From: Clostridiaceae bacterium
Lineage (GTDB): Bacteria; Bacillota; Clostridia; Saccharofermentanales; DTU023
Reading direction: 5' to 3'
NCBI GenBank assembly: GCA_012841145.1
Contig: DUVH01000021.1
Coordinates: 1 to 45,268 of the forward strand
DNA length: 45,268 nucleotides
Each line of letters begins with the position of its first letter. Position 1 is the stretch's first letter. The position numbers and the translations under genes were made by a program. Below, piece by piece: positions 15,036 to 22,604 of the stretch. The notes beneath the pieces are model-generated. The model had not been told where the DNA came from, did no database searches, and saw only the letters and a list, made by a program, of their open reading frames with translations.

Positions 15036-17249
15036 ATGAAAATGTTCGATCAAGACAAACTCCTCGAGTTGGAATCTCTCTGTGTACAAGAGCAACCTCC
15101 TGCCGCGATGGCGGCCTGTCCTCTTCACGTAGAGTGCAGAGCGGTTTGTCAGGCAGTTGCCGACGGAAAATATGACATCGCGCGCTCCGCTTATACGAAG
15201 ACAGTTCCCTTACCGCATATTCTTTCCCATCTCTGTGAAATGCCCTGTGCGTCTTCATGTATCCGTAAAGAGTACGGCGGCTCGATTAATCTTCGCGGCG
15301 TTGAATGGGCGGCGATGCAATTCGGCAAACAGTTACCGAGACGTCGTCTGCCGATGCGAAAAAGCGGTACGGCGGCGATCGTCGGCGCCGGACCGTTCGG
15401 ATTGACGACGGCGCTGGAGCTCGCGAGAAAGGGTTTCTCCGTTACCGTTTATGAGAAAAATGAGCGCGCCGGAGGCAGCCTCCTCGAAGCGAATCTCCCG
15501 ATAGAGGCGATCGACGAGGACATGAAACAGTTCAGAGATGAGGATGTGACGTTTTGTTTCAATGAGTACATCGATGACCTCGGTACGCTGTCAGACTTCG
15601 ACGCCATCTTGTTGGCGACTGGAAGCGCTAGAGACGATTCCGATTCCGTGACGATGATCACGTCAGACGACGGCATATTCTCGGGAGGAGATTTTCCTTC
15701 TCTCATCGAAGCGCTCGCCGCGGGAAAGCGCGCCTCAAATACGATTAACCGGTATGTCAAGCGAGTGTCGATGACGGCGGCGCGCGGCGATGAGATGAAA
15801 CGCACGACGAGCCTCTACGTCGAGACACAAAAGATCTCTTTCACGCCGCCGAAAACGGAGGCGGTGACAGATCGTGAGAGTGCTGAAGCAGAAGCGTCAC
15901 GCTGCATTCAGTGTGAATGTATGGAATGCGTGAAAGCTTGTGCGTTTATGGCGCATTACAAGCGCTACCCGAAGCTCTATCTTCGCGAAGTCTACAATAA
16001 TCTCGCCATCGCCATGGGCGACCGTATTTCAAACACGCTGATCAACTCGTGTTCTCTCTGTGACCAGTGCGCGGCTGTTTGTCCGCACGGGCTCAATCTC
16101 GGCGAATGGATCCAGACGGCGCGCGAGATTATGGTCAAAACGGAGAAAATGCCTCCCTCTGCTTTTGAGTTCGCGGTCGATGACATGCGGCAAGCGAATG
16201 GCGTGTCGTCCTTTTTTGTAAGACACCAACCGGGCATGGAGGCAAGCCGCTATCTTTTTTTCCCCGGTTGTCAACTCGGAGCGTCGGCTCCCGACATTGT
16301 CAGGAAAACGTACGATTATCTCTGCGGTTCACTTGAGGGCGGTGTTGCTTTCATGCACGGCTGTTGCGGCATCATGGCGAAATGGGCGGGGGAAACGGAA
16401 CTCTTCGAAGAGACAAAGGCGATGCTGAAGAACGAGTGGGAGGCGCTCGGTTGTCCGACCGTCATCGTCGCCTGTTCAACATGCCGCAAATCGCTCGCAG
16501 ATATCATAGACGATGTGCGCGATGTGTGGACGGTTCTGTTAGAGACGGGTATACCCGATACGAACAGGGATCTTCCCGTGACGATTCATGACGCATGTGG
16601 CGCACGCGATCAGGAAGAGACGCGCTATGCCGTAAGAGAACTGCTCTCTCGGCTCGGATGTCGCGTTCAGGAACCGAAGTATTCAGGCGAGGAGACGCCT
16701 TGTTGCGGGTACGGAGGTCTTGTTCAATTCTCGCATATCGACGTGGCAAACAAAATGACGGAGTTCTGTCTCCGAGATGTCGACGAGACGAGGCTGACGT
16801 ACTGTATGGGGTGTCGCGATCGATTCAGCAAAGCGGGCGCTCGCGCCGTACATCTGCTCGAGTTGATCTTCGGCACGAATACCGGCGAGGAACGCGCCCC
16901 CGGTTATTCTCTGCGACAAGACAATCGGGCCTTGCTCAAGCGTACAATGTTGCGCGATTTGTGGCATGAGGAACAGGAGGAGGAAGATAGATTGATTTTG
17001 ATTTACGATGACGATCTCGGCGAACTGCTTGAGAAGAGATTGATCCTCGAAGAGGATATTCGCGAGGTAATTGAAGAAGCCGAGGCGACGAGCCGCTTTA
17101 TCGAGGAGGTCAAGTCGGGACTCCGTATCGCGTACAAGCAGATCGGCCATGTTACCTATTGGGTGTATTACGCACCTGAAGGCGAGGCGTGGCGCGTCAA
17201 GCGCGCATATAGCCATCGGATGGAAATCCGGTCAGATCAGGGGGTGTGA
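15036..17249 (+). CDS. FAD/NAD(P) oxidoreductase fused to Fe-S dicluster and CCG domains
   Basis: A 737-residue cytoplasmic redox protein corresponding to the family I know as pyridine nucleotide-disulfide oxidoreductase/dicluster-binding protein. In order: GltD-like Cys-rich helical domain (CPLHVEC, CEMPCASSC; about 28-90), Rossmann motif AIVGAGPFGLTTALE (about 110), two cluster motifs CIQCECMECVKAC (about 290) and CSLCDQCAAVCP (about 339), then two CCG domains with FPGCQLG (408), GCCGIMAKW, HDACGARD (517) and CCGYGGL (about 554), as in heterodisulfide reductase HdrB. It probably carries electrons between the Mo enzyme, a nicotinamide cofactor and another acceptor. GGGAGG lies 5 bp before ATG; the stop overlaps the next start. 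Confidence 0.88.
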   Translation: MKMFDQDKLLELESLCVQEQPPAAMAACPLHVECRAVCQAVADGKYDIARSAYTKTVPLPHILSHLCEMPCASSCIRKEYGGSINLRGVEWAAMQFGKQLPRRRLPMRKSGTAAIVGAGPFGLTTALELARKGFSVTVYEKNERAGGSLLEANLPIEAIDEDMKQFRDEDVTFCFNEYIDDLGTLSDFDAILLATGSARDDSDSVTMITSDDGIFSGGDFPSLIEALAAGKRASNTINRYVKRVSMTAARGDEMKRTTSLYVETQKISFTPPKTEAVTDRESAEAEASRCIQCECMECVKACAFMAHYKRYPKLYLREVYNNLAIAMGDRISNTLINSCSLCDQCAAVCPHGLNLGEWIQTAREIMVKTEKMPPSAFEFAVDDMRQANGVSSFFVRHQPGMEASRYLFFPGCQLGASAPDIVRKTYDYLCGSLEGGVAFMHGCCGIMAKWAGETELFEETKAMLKNEWEALGCPTVIVACSTCRKSLADIIDDVRDVWTVLLETGIPDTNRDLPVTIHDACGARDQEETRYAVRELLSRLGCRVQEPKYSGEETPCCGYGGLVQFSHIDVANKMTEFCLRDVDETRLTYCMGCRDRFSKAGARAVHLLELIFGTNTGEERAPGYSLRQDNRALLKRTMLRDLWHEEQEEEDRLILIYDDDLGELLEKRLILEEDIREVIEEAEATSRFIEEVKSGLRIAYKQIGHVTYWVYYAPEGEAWRVKRAYSHRMEIRSDQGV

Positions 17250-17476
17250 TGATGTCTGAAGTGAAGTACCACGAGGTATTCGACTTATCGGAAGGTGAGC
17301 TCTGCTGCGGACTTTGCAACGTCCCGCTCGAAAACGGCCCGATCACCCTCCGTTACATGGGAAATGACTTCCCGATCTTAATGCCGAAATGTCCGATCTG
17401 TGGACTTGGTTTAATTCCCGAGGAGCTCGCGACGGGAAAAATTCTCGATGTCGAGCGTGCGCTGGAAGACAAATAG
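17249..17476 (+). CDS. Small CxxC redox/zinc-ribbon-like protein (DVU_1557 type)
   Basis: A 75-residue protein with two paired-cysteine motifs, CCGLC (about residue 19) and CPIC (about 49), an arrangement suited to a rubredoxin-like iron site or a zinc ribbon. Its position right after the dicluster flavoprotein and before the methyltransferase matches, from memory, the DVU_1557 family. The stop of the preceding gene and the ATG overlap (TGATG) behind GGGGG, so it is translationally coupled. Likely a small electron carrier or assembly factor for the neighbouring enzymes; the metal is not determined by sequence. Confidence 0.8.
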   Translation: MMSEVKYHEVFDLSEGELCCGLCNVPLENGPITLRYMGNDFPILMPKCPICGLGLIPEELATGKILDVERALEDK

Positions 17477-17484
17477 TAGTTACA

Positions 17485-18072
17485 ATGAACGATTTCTATG
17501 CAAGCGAGGAGTGGCGGGCGTTTGATCTCGGGCATCCGGGCGGAGCTGAGTCGACGAAAAAGCTATTGTCAAAGGGTAATGTCACGTGTGATGACCGTAT
17601 ACTCGATCTTTGTTGTGGAGCGGGGGAGAGCGTGAGAGTTTGCGCAGAGTTAGGATTTGACGTTTGTGGCGCCGACCGTGCCTCTGTCATCGAATATACG
17701 CGCAAAAACGATCCTGATCACCGCTATCGCGTATGGGAAACGTCGGAAGAAATGGGGGCGAACCTTCCTTATGAGGACGGTTCGCTTGACGTTGTGCTCT
17801 GTGAGTGCAGCCTTTCATTACTGAAAGATAAGGCAAGTGTCGTAAATGAAATACATCGCGTTTTATCACGTGGCGGAAGGTTTCTCATTTCTGACGTATA
17901 TGACGGGATTCCACCCGACTTTGAGGGATTCCGACGCGTATGGTGGGAAGATGCGACGGACACGCTGCGTACGTTCATCGCCTCTTGGATATGGGAGACG
18001 GGGACGGCATTTCCGTCTCCATCGTGTCGAGGAGGAACAAAGTATTTTCTCGGCGTGTACGAAACGGTCTAG
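17485..18072 (+). CDS. trsM: Class I SAM-dependent methyltransferase (DVU_1556/TrsM type)
   Basis: A 195-residue Rossmann methyltransferase. Motif I is ILDLCCGAGES (about residues 33-43), with an acidic residue in VCGADRA after strand 2 and DVVLCECSLS (motif IV region), followed by LSRGGRFLISDVY. It ends LGVYETV. ATG 17485 lies 8 bp after the preceding stop; the frame is open upstream, but that part overlaps the previous gene and looks unlike protein. The symbol reflects cluster context (next to a CxxC protein, a C_GCAxxG_C_C protein and a TrsS-like protein) recalled from annotation of Desulfovibrio-type clusters; substrate unknown. Confidence 0.8.
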   Translation: MNDFYASEEWRAFDLGHPGGAESTKKLLSKGNVTCDDRILDLCCGAGESVRVCAELGFDVCGADRASVIEYTRKNDPDHRYRVWETSEEMGANLPYEDGSLDVVLCECSLSLLKDKASVVNEIHRVLSRGGRFLISDVYDGIPPDFEGFRRVWWEDATDTLRTFIASWIWETGTAFPSPSCRGGTKYFLGVYETV

Positions 18073-18202
18073 CGGTATCATATCGAAAACGATTGATGTG
18101 CGCTGTAATATCGCTGTATGAATGATCGTAGCGATTCTCCAGAAGGGGATGTCATCATTAAAAACGGCCAAGAGCATGACGGCATGATGTATGGAGGACA
18201 GT

Positions 18203-18622
18203 ATGGATTTCGATAAAATGGTTTTTGAAATGAGGCGCCAAGGTTTCAAGTGTGCGCAGATTATGGTGAAAGTAGCGCTTGAAATCGACGGTAAGAATAA
18301 CCCCGATCTCCTCCGTGCGATGTCGGGACTCAATACAGGTATGGCTGAAACGGGCGGAGCGTGTGGCGTTTTGACCGGCGGCGCCGCGGCGTTAGGTTAT
18401 TTCACCGGTCGCGGTGAGCCTAACGAATTACCGCACGAGCGCGCGACGGAGATTGTAGCAGCTTATGTTAACTGTTTTCGAGAAACGTACGGAACGGATA
18501 CTTGTTATGGACTGATCGGCGGTGATTTTTCCCGTTGTCCTTCGATATGCCCCGGTGTCATACAAGCGGGGTATGAAATGTTGATTGAAATCATTACGGA
18601 ATACGAGATCCTCGAGTCATGA
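18203..18622 (+). CDS. C_GCAxxG_C_C family redox protein (DVU_1555 type)
   Basis: A 139-residue protein of the C_GCAxxG_C_C family. Cysteines: FKCAQ, TGGACGVLTGG (the family signature), NCF, DTCYG and RCPSICPG. The pattern suggests Fe-S or redox-active binding, but the biochemical role of the family is not settled. The start is placed at ATG 18203, which has GGAGG five bases upstream; an in-frame ATG at 18191 has no comparable signal. It lies 130 bp after the methyltransferase and before the 57-bp repeat array. Confidence 0.85.
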   Translation: MDFDKMVFEMRRQGFKCAQIMVKVALEIDGKNNPDLLRAMSGLNTGMAETGGACGVLTGGAAALGYFTGRGEPNELPHERATEIVAAYVNCFRETYGTDTCYGLIGGDFSRCPSICPGVIQAGYEMLIEIITEYEILES

Positions 18623-18720
18623 TCGCGGTGAGCATTATGGTGAGGTCGATTAGTCGGATATACGCATGTAAGTAGATGATGGATGAGCGAGCATACGTTT
18701 AAGTGTCATGGACGGTGCGA

Positions 18721-18891
18721 GGCGGCTTACATAGGATAGCTCAGCATGTGAAAACACGTAGTGCGAGCTGCTGTAGAGGCGGCTTGCGCAGGAAAGTCCA
18801 GCGTGTGAAAGCCGAAGTTTGAGCTGCGGTGCGAGGCGGCTTACACAGGAGAAACTAACGTGTGAAAATGCGTAGTTCGAGCGGTGATAGA
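18721..18891 (+). repeat. Three tandem 57-bp repeats
   Basis: Three units beginning GGCGGCTT at 18721, 18778 and 18835, followed by GGCGACAG at 18892. Conserved parts are GGCGGCTT, CGTGTGAAA and a CGAGC/TGAGC end; the middle diverges. The second unit contains an in-frame stop, so the array is not coding although 57 is a multiple of three. It fills most of the 293-bp gap between the C_GCAxxG_C_C gene and trsS; nothing else is seen there. Confidence 0.85.
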
Positions 18892-18915
18892 GGCGACAGA
18901 AATGAAAGAGAGTGG

Positions 18916-20310
18916 ATGATGAAGGATCAAATTGTAAGGCATGTGTTGAGCGAGACGGAGAGTGTCTGCCCCGTCTGTCTCAAAAAGATCAAGGCATACC
19001 GCGTTGCGGAGGGCGGGAGCGTATGGCTCGAAAAGACGTGTCCAGACCATGGCGGCTTTTGCGTTGAGGTATGGGGCGATCACGTTCCGTACGAAGAGTG
19101 GAATCGTGTAAAAAAACCATCTGTTCCTGTGAACCCTGCAACGACCTTTCAGCGGGGATGTCCCTACGATTGCGGGTTATGTCCCGATCATCGTCAGCAC
19201 AGTTGCTGCGTTCTGCTCGAAATCACGGAACGCTGCAATCTCAAATGTCCAGTCTGTTTTGCGTCAAGCGGTAGGGAGACCGCTGATCCGCCGATTGGGG
19301 AGCTCATGGAGACGCTCGCCGATCTTTTGACGCGCGGCGGGCCGTTGAACATTCAACTCTCGGGCGGTGAACCGACGGTGAGAGATGACTTGCCGGAGAT
19401 CATAAAGCGTGGAAAGGAGATGGGGCATCCGTTCTTCCAAGTTAATACGAACGGATTGCGCCTCGCAAGCGAGCCGGATTACGCTCGATTACTCGCCGAT
19501 GCGGGACTTGACTGTGTATTTCTGCAGTTCGACGGAGTATCGGACGATGTCTATCGAAAGATCCGTGGGCGCGATCTTCTCTCGGAAAAAAGGACAGCGA
19601 TAGAGCGGTGCGAGGAGGCGGGAATCGGTGTCGTGCTCGTTCCGACTGTTTGTGCCGGCATAAATACACATGAAATCGGGGCGATTCTCGATTTTGCCGT
19701 GGAAAATATATCAGCCGTTCGCGGAGTGCACTTTCAGCCGATGACGTACATGGGACGCTATCCGGAAGGAGCGCCTGTTCGTCGTTTTACGCTATCGCAT
19801 TTGTTATACGAGATTGAAAAACAGATGGACAGTCGCATGAAGAGGACCGACTTTTCACCGGGTGGTGCGGAAAATGCGTATTGCTCGTTTTCCGCTTCTT
19901 ATTTTGTCAATCCTGACGGAACGTTGAAGACTAAGACAGATCCTGCCGCTTGCGGTTGCGGCTGCGGAAGTCCGATCCCTGAGGCGGCAGACCGCGCGCG
20001 ACAAGCGCGTGCCTACGTTGCGAAGGCTTGGAAAGGCGCCGGCAGGAAGAAGATTGATGTCGGTAAAATGAGTATCGGAGGTAGCGTTTCGGCGAAACGT
20101 CTGACCGATACGTCGTCACTCGACAATTTCCTCGAGAATTTTCAGAGAAGACAACTCGCTGTCTCGGCGATGTATTTTATGGACGTGTGGAATCTCGACC
20201 TCGACCGACTTCGCGACTGCTATATCCACGTCGCCGACGGCAAGCGGTTAATTCCGTTTTGCGCGTATAATCTCACCGCCCAAAACGGCAAGACGCTATA
20301 TCGGCGTTGA
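18916..20310 (+). CDS. trsS: Radical SAM protein, TrsS type
   Basis: A 464-residue radical SAM enzyme. N-terminal cysteine pair CPVC and a GGFCVEVWGDHVPYEEW block, then CPYDCGLCPDH, then the radical SAM motif ERCNLKCPVCFAS with C107, C111 and C114 holding the [4Fe-4S] cluster. LSGGEPTVRDDLPE and HFQPMTYMGRYPEG follow. Near residue 350 there is an unusual ACGCGCGS run that may ligate another cluster; related proteins are known as selenoproteins, but here only cysteine codons occur. ATG 18916 (or 18919) follows AAAGAGAGTGG; the frame is open further upstream into the repeats. The stop lies 5 bp before the ligase ATG. Product of the reaction unknown. Confidence 0.85.
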   Translation: MMKDQIVRHVLSETESVCPVCLKKIKAYRVAEGGSVWLEKTCPDHGGFCVEVWGDHVPYEEWNRVKKPSVPVNPATTFQRGCPYDCGLCPDHRQHSCCVLLEITERCNLKCPVCFASSGRETADPPIGELMETLADLLTRGGPLNIQLSGGEPTVRDDLPEIIKRGKEMGHPFFQVNTNGLRLASEPDYARLLADAGLDCVFLQFDGVSDDVYRKIRGRDLLSEKRTAIERCEEAGIGVVLVPTVCAGINTHEIGAILDFAVENISAVRGVHFQPMTYMGRYPEGAPVRRFTLSHLLYEIEKQMDSRMKRTDFSPGGAENAYCSFSASYFVNPDGTLKTKTDPAACGCGCGSPIPEAADRARQARAYVAKAWKGAGRKKIDVGKMSIGGSVSAKRLTDTSSLDNFLENFQRRQLAVSAMYFMDVWNLDLDRLRDCYIHVADGKRLIPFCAYNLTAQNGKTLYRR

Positions 20311-20315
20311 GCAGT

Positions 20316-21353
20316 ATGTCTTTAGGGATAATGCGAACAACCTTGGATCAGTGGATCCGCGAAAAGCACGGATTCGATACCGATGATCGGCAAGCGATTG
20401 AATCGTATCAGCTTGCCCGGATACGTGCGGTGATCGATTACGCGAAAGCTCAGTCTTCATTTTATCGTCGCTTGTACGAGGATTGGGCTGTACCCGAATC
20501 GTTCGATGCTTTCTCCCAGTTCCCGATGATCGATTCCGGAGATCTCGTGCAACACGGGCTATTAATGCTTTGTGTCAAGCAAAGCGAGATCTCGCGGATC
20601 GTAACATTTGAATTTCCTCAACGAGGCGCCCCGGAGGAGTTAACGACAATGCGGACTTCCGGAACGGTAGAGTCGCCAAAACGCATCTATTTCACGCGTG
20701 AAGATATCGAGCTGACGCTCGATTTTTTTGAGCACGGGATGAAGACGCTGTGCCGACCGGGCGAACGTGCTCTTATTCTTTTTCCGGCAAAGACTCCCGA
20801 CAGCGTGGGGGCGCTTTTATCGGAGGCGCTGACGCGACTCGGACTTACCGTGCATTGCGAAGATTGCGAGACGGCCGTCGCTCTACTCCGCGAAATTCCG
20901 GTTGATGTTGTTTGCGGTTCCGCATCTTACCTTATGGCGGTGTCGAAACGAACAGAGGACACTCGTGTTCGCGCTGTCCTGAGTAGTAGTGAAAGTCTTT
21001 CCTCGGAGGACAGACAAAGTCTGGAGCGCGCTTGGCATTGTCAGATTTTCGATCATTACGGCATGACGGAGACGGGGCTCGGAGGCGCCGTCGAGTGTGA
21101 CGCGCATTGCGGGATGCACATCCGCGAGAACGATCTCTACTTCGAGGTCGTTGACGGCGAAGGGATGACGGTCCCGGACGGCGCGATGGGGGAACTCGTC
21201 GTTACGACGCTGACTCGGCGTGGGATGCCTTTTATCCGTTATCGGACGGGAGACAACGCGATTTTAACAGGCGAACGGTGTCCGTGCGGCAGCCTTTTAC
21301 GCCGTATTCTTTACGTCAAACGAAAAGATTCAGGGGCGCTTTGCGCTAATTGA
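20316..21353 (+). CDS. Short AMP-dependent CoA ligase-like protein (DVU_1553 type)
   Basis: A 345-residue protein of the adenylate-forming superfamily, related to phenylacetate-CoA ligase but shorter than the usual 430 or so residues. Seen: LTTMRTSGTVESPKRIYFT (phosphate loop region, though with TSGTVESPK rather than the usual SSGTTGKP), HYGMTETGLGGAVEC (adenylate motif), ELVVTTLTRRGMPFIRYRTGD (hinge region) and ERCPCGS. The C-terminal lid domain is largely missing. TTG 20307 also opens the frame, overlapping the trsS stop. Last gene of the redox cluster; it may activate the carboxylate formed by the aldehyde oxidoreductase, but this is inference. Confidence 0.85.
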   Translation: MSLGIMRTTLDQWIREKHGFDTDDRQAIESYQLARIRAVIDYAKAQSSFYRRLYEDWAVPESFDAFSQFPMIDSGDLVQHGLLMLCVKQSEISRIVTFEFPQRGAPEELTTMRTSGTVESPKRIYFTREDIELTLDFFEHGMKTLCRPGERALILFPAKTPDSVGALLSEALTRLGLTVHCEDCETAVALLREIPVDVVCGSASYLMAVSKRTEDTRVRAVLSSSESLSSEDRQSLERAWHCQIFDHYGMTETGLGGAVECDAHCGMHIRENDLYFEVVDGEGMTVPDGAMGELVVTTLTRRGMPFIRYRTGDNAILTGERCPCGSLLRRILYVKRKDSGALCAN

Positions 21354-21477
21354 TCAAATTTCCTGTGATCGCGTCATCCGTTTGATATACTTAGACTAAT
21401 AGTCTCGATGACGACGCCTTAACTGTTGTCGCGAGACAGTCTTAATCGCTTGCCGTGAGGCGTGTAAGGAGTTTTCG

Positions 21478-22431
21478 ATGGTAGAAAAAACTGAATATTA
21501 TTCGTCTTCCGACGGCAGGACGGATATCTACGTAGCGGTGTGGGAACCTGGAGGTGAACCCGTCGCACTGCTGCAGGTTGTGCACGGCATGGCGGAATTT
21601 ATCGATCGTTATGATCGTTTTGCCCGTGTGCTGGCTGAACACGGAATTCTCGTCGCGGGCAATGACCACTTGGGACACGGCTATTCCGTGAAGAGTAAAG
21701 ATGATTGGGGATACTTTGCAGACTATCACGGAAACCGTTGCGTGCTTGAGGATATGCGTTCGCTGTACGGCATCCTGAAAAGCCGCTACCCCGAAACGCC
21801 TTGTTTTATGATGGGGCATTCGATGGGGTCTTTCCTTGTGAGACAGTATCTCCACGTCTATCCGGCAGACAAGCTTGACGGCGTCATTTTGACGGGAGTC
21901 GGCATGCAGCCGAAGGCCTTGATCGCGACGGCTCTTACTTTGGCGAAATTATTGCGACGTGTTCAGGGTAAGCGTCATCGGAGTCAATTGCTCACCGCGA
22001 TGGCGCTCGGCAACAACAACCGCTTTTTCAAGCCGAATCGCACGCCGTGTGACTGGCTGACACGCGATGAGGCGATCGTCGACGCATATGTGGCCGATGA
22101 GCGCAATCAATTCAAGTTTACGACGGGCGCTTTTGTCGACATGTTTACCGGCTTTTACTCGCTTTACGATAAAAAGAATCTCGCGCTCATGGACAGGGCG
22201 ACGCCCGTCATGATTGCCAACGGCGACCACGATCCCGTGGGCGACATGGGGAAGGCCGGTCCTAAGCTGTATGATCAGTTCAAAGACCTCGGCTTTGACG
22301 ATGTCGTCATGAAACAGTACGAGGGTGCCCGACACGAGATCGTCAACGAGATTAACAACGATGAAGTCGATCGCGACATCATCGACTTCATCCTTTCACG
22401 AGCAGAAAACGCTGCGTCCGTCGAAGCGTGA
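21478..22431 (+). CDS. Alpha/beta hydrolase, monoacylglycerol lipase-like
   Basis: A 317-residue serine hydrolase of the Hydrolase_4 group. Motifs: VVHGMAEFIDRYDRF (oxyanion-hole HG), NDHLGHGYS, nucleophile elbow GHSMGS, acid in NGDHDPVG and His in GARHEIVNE. No signal peptide, so cytoplasmic. Likely lysophospholipase or monoglyceride lipase-like; exact ester unknown. AAGGAG lies 8 bp before ATG. Its last codons lie inside a tandem repeat of about 70 bp that continues past the stop. No operon partner: 124 bp separate it from the ligase upstream and 173 bp from tnaA. Confidence 0.88.
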   Translation: MVEKTEYYSSSDGRTDIYVAVWEPGGEPVALLQVVHGMAEFIDRYDRFARVLAEHGILVAGNDHLGHGYSVKSKDDWGYFADYHGNRCVLEDMRSLYGILKSRYPETPCFMMGHSMGSFLVRQYLHVYPADKLDGVILTGVGMQPKALIATALTLAKLLRRVQGKRHRSQLLTAMALGNNNRFFKPNRTPCDWLTRDEAIVDAYVADERNQFKFTTGAFVDMFTGFYSLYDKKNLALMDRATPVMIANGDHDPVGDMGKAGPKLYDQFKDLGFDDVVMKQYEGARHEIVNEINNDEVDRDIIDFILSRAENAASVEA

Positions 22432-22545
22432 AGGCTGTAAGACAAGAAACATTTTAGACGGTAGGCGCGAGCGGAAAACGCTGCGTCCGTCAAAGCGTGA
22501 AATGACTGTAAGACAAGAAGCATGTTAGGCGGTAGGCGCGAGCGG
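22406..22545 (+). repeat. Two tandem repeats of 69 and 71 bp across the lipase stop
   Basis: Units 22406-22474 and 22475-22545 both start AAAACGCTGCGTCCGTC, contain CTGTAAGACAAGAA, and end GGTAGGCGCGAGCGG. The first unit holds the last eight codons and stop of the lipase gene, so the second is an untranslated copy of the gene's 3' end. Confidence 0.9.
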
Positions 22546-22604
22546 TGACGGTGTCGCCCGTGCCGCGGTATCCGCCGTAAAGAAATAACAACCGAGGGGA
22601 TTAT

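Noticed and set aside
18916-20310. In-frame selenocysteine in the TrsS-like protein
   Set aside because: No internal TGA occurs; the only TGA is the terminal one, directly followed by the next gene's start, and the Cys-rich run uses ordinary cysteine codons.
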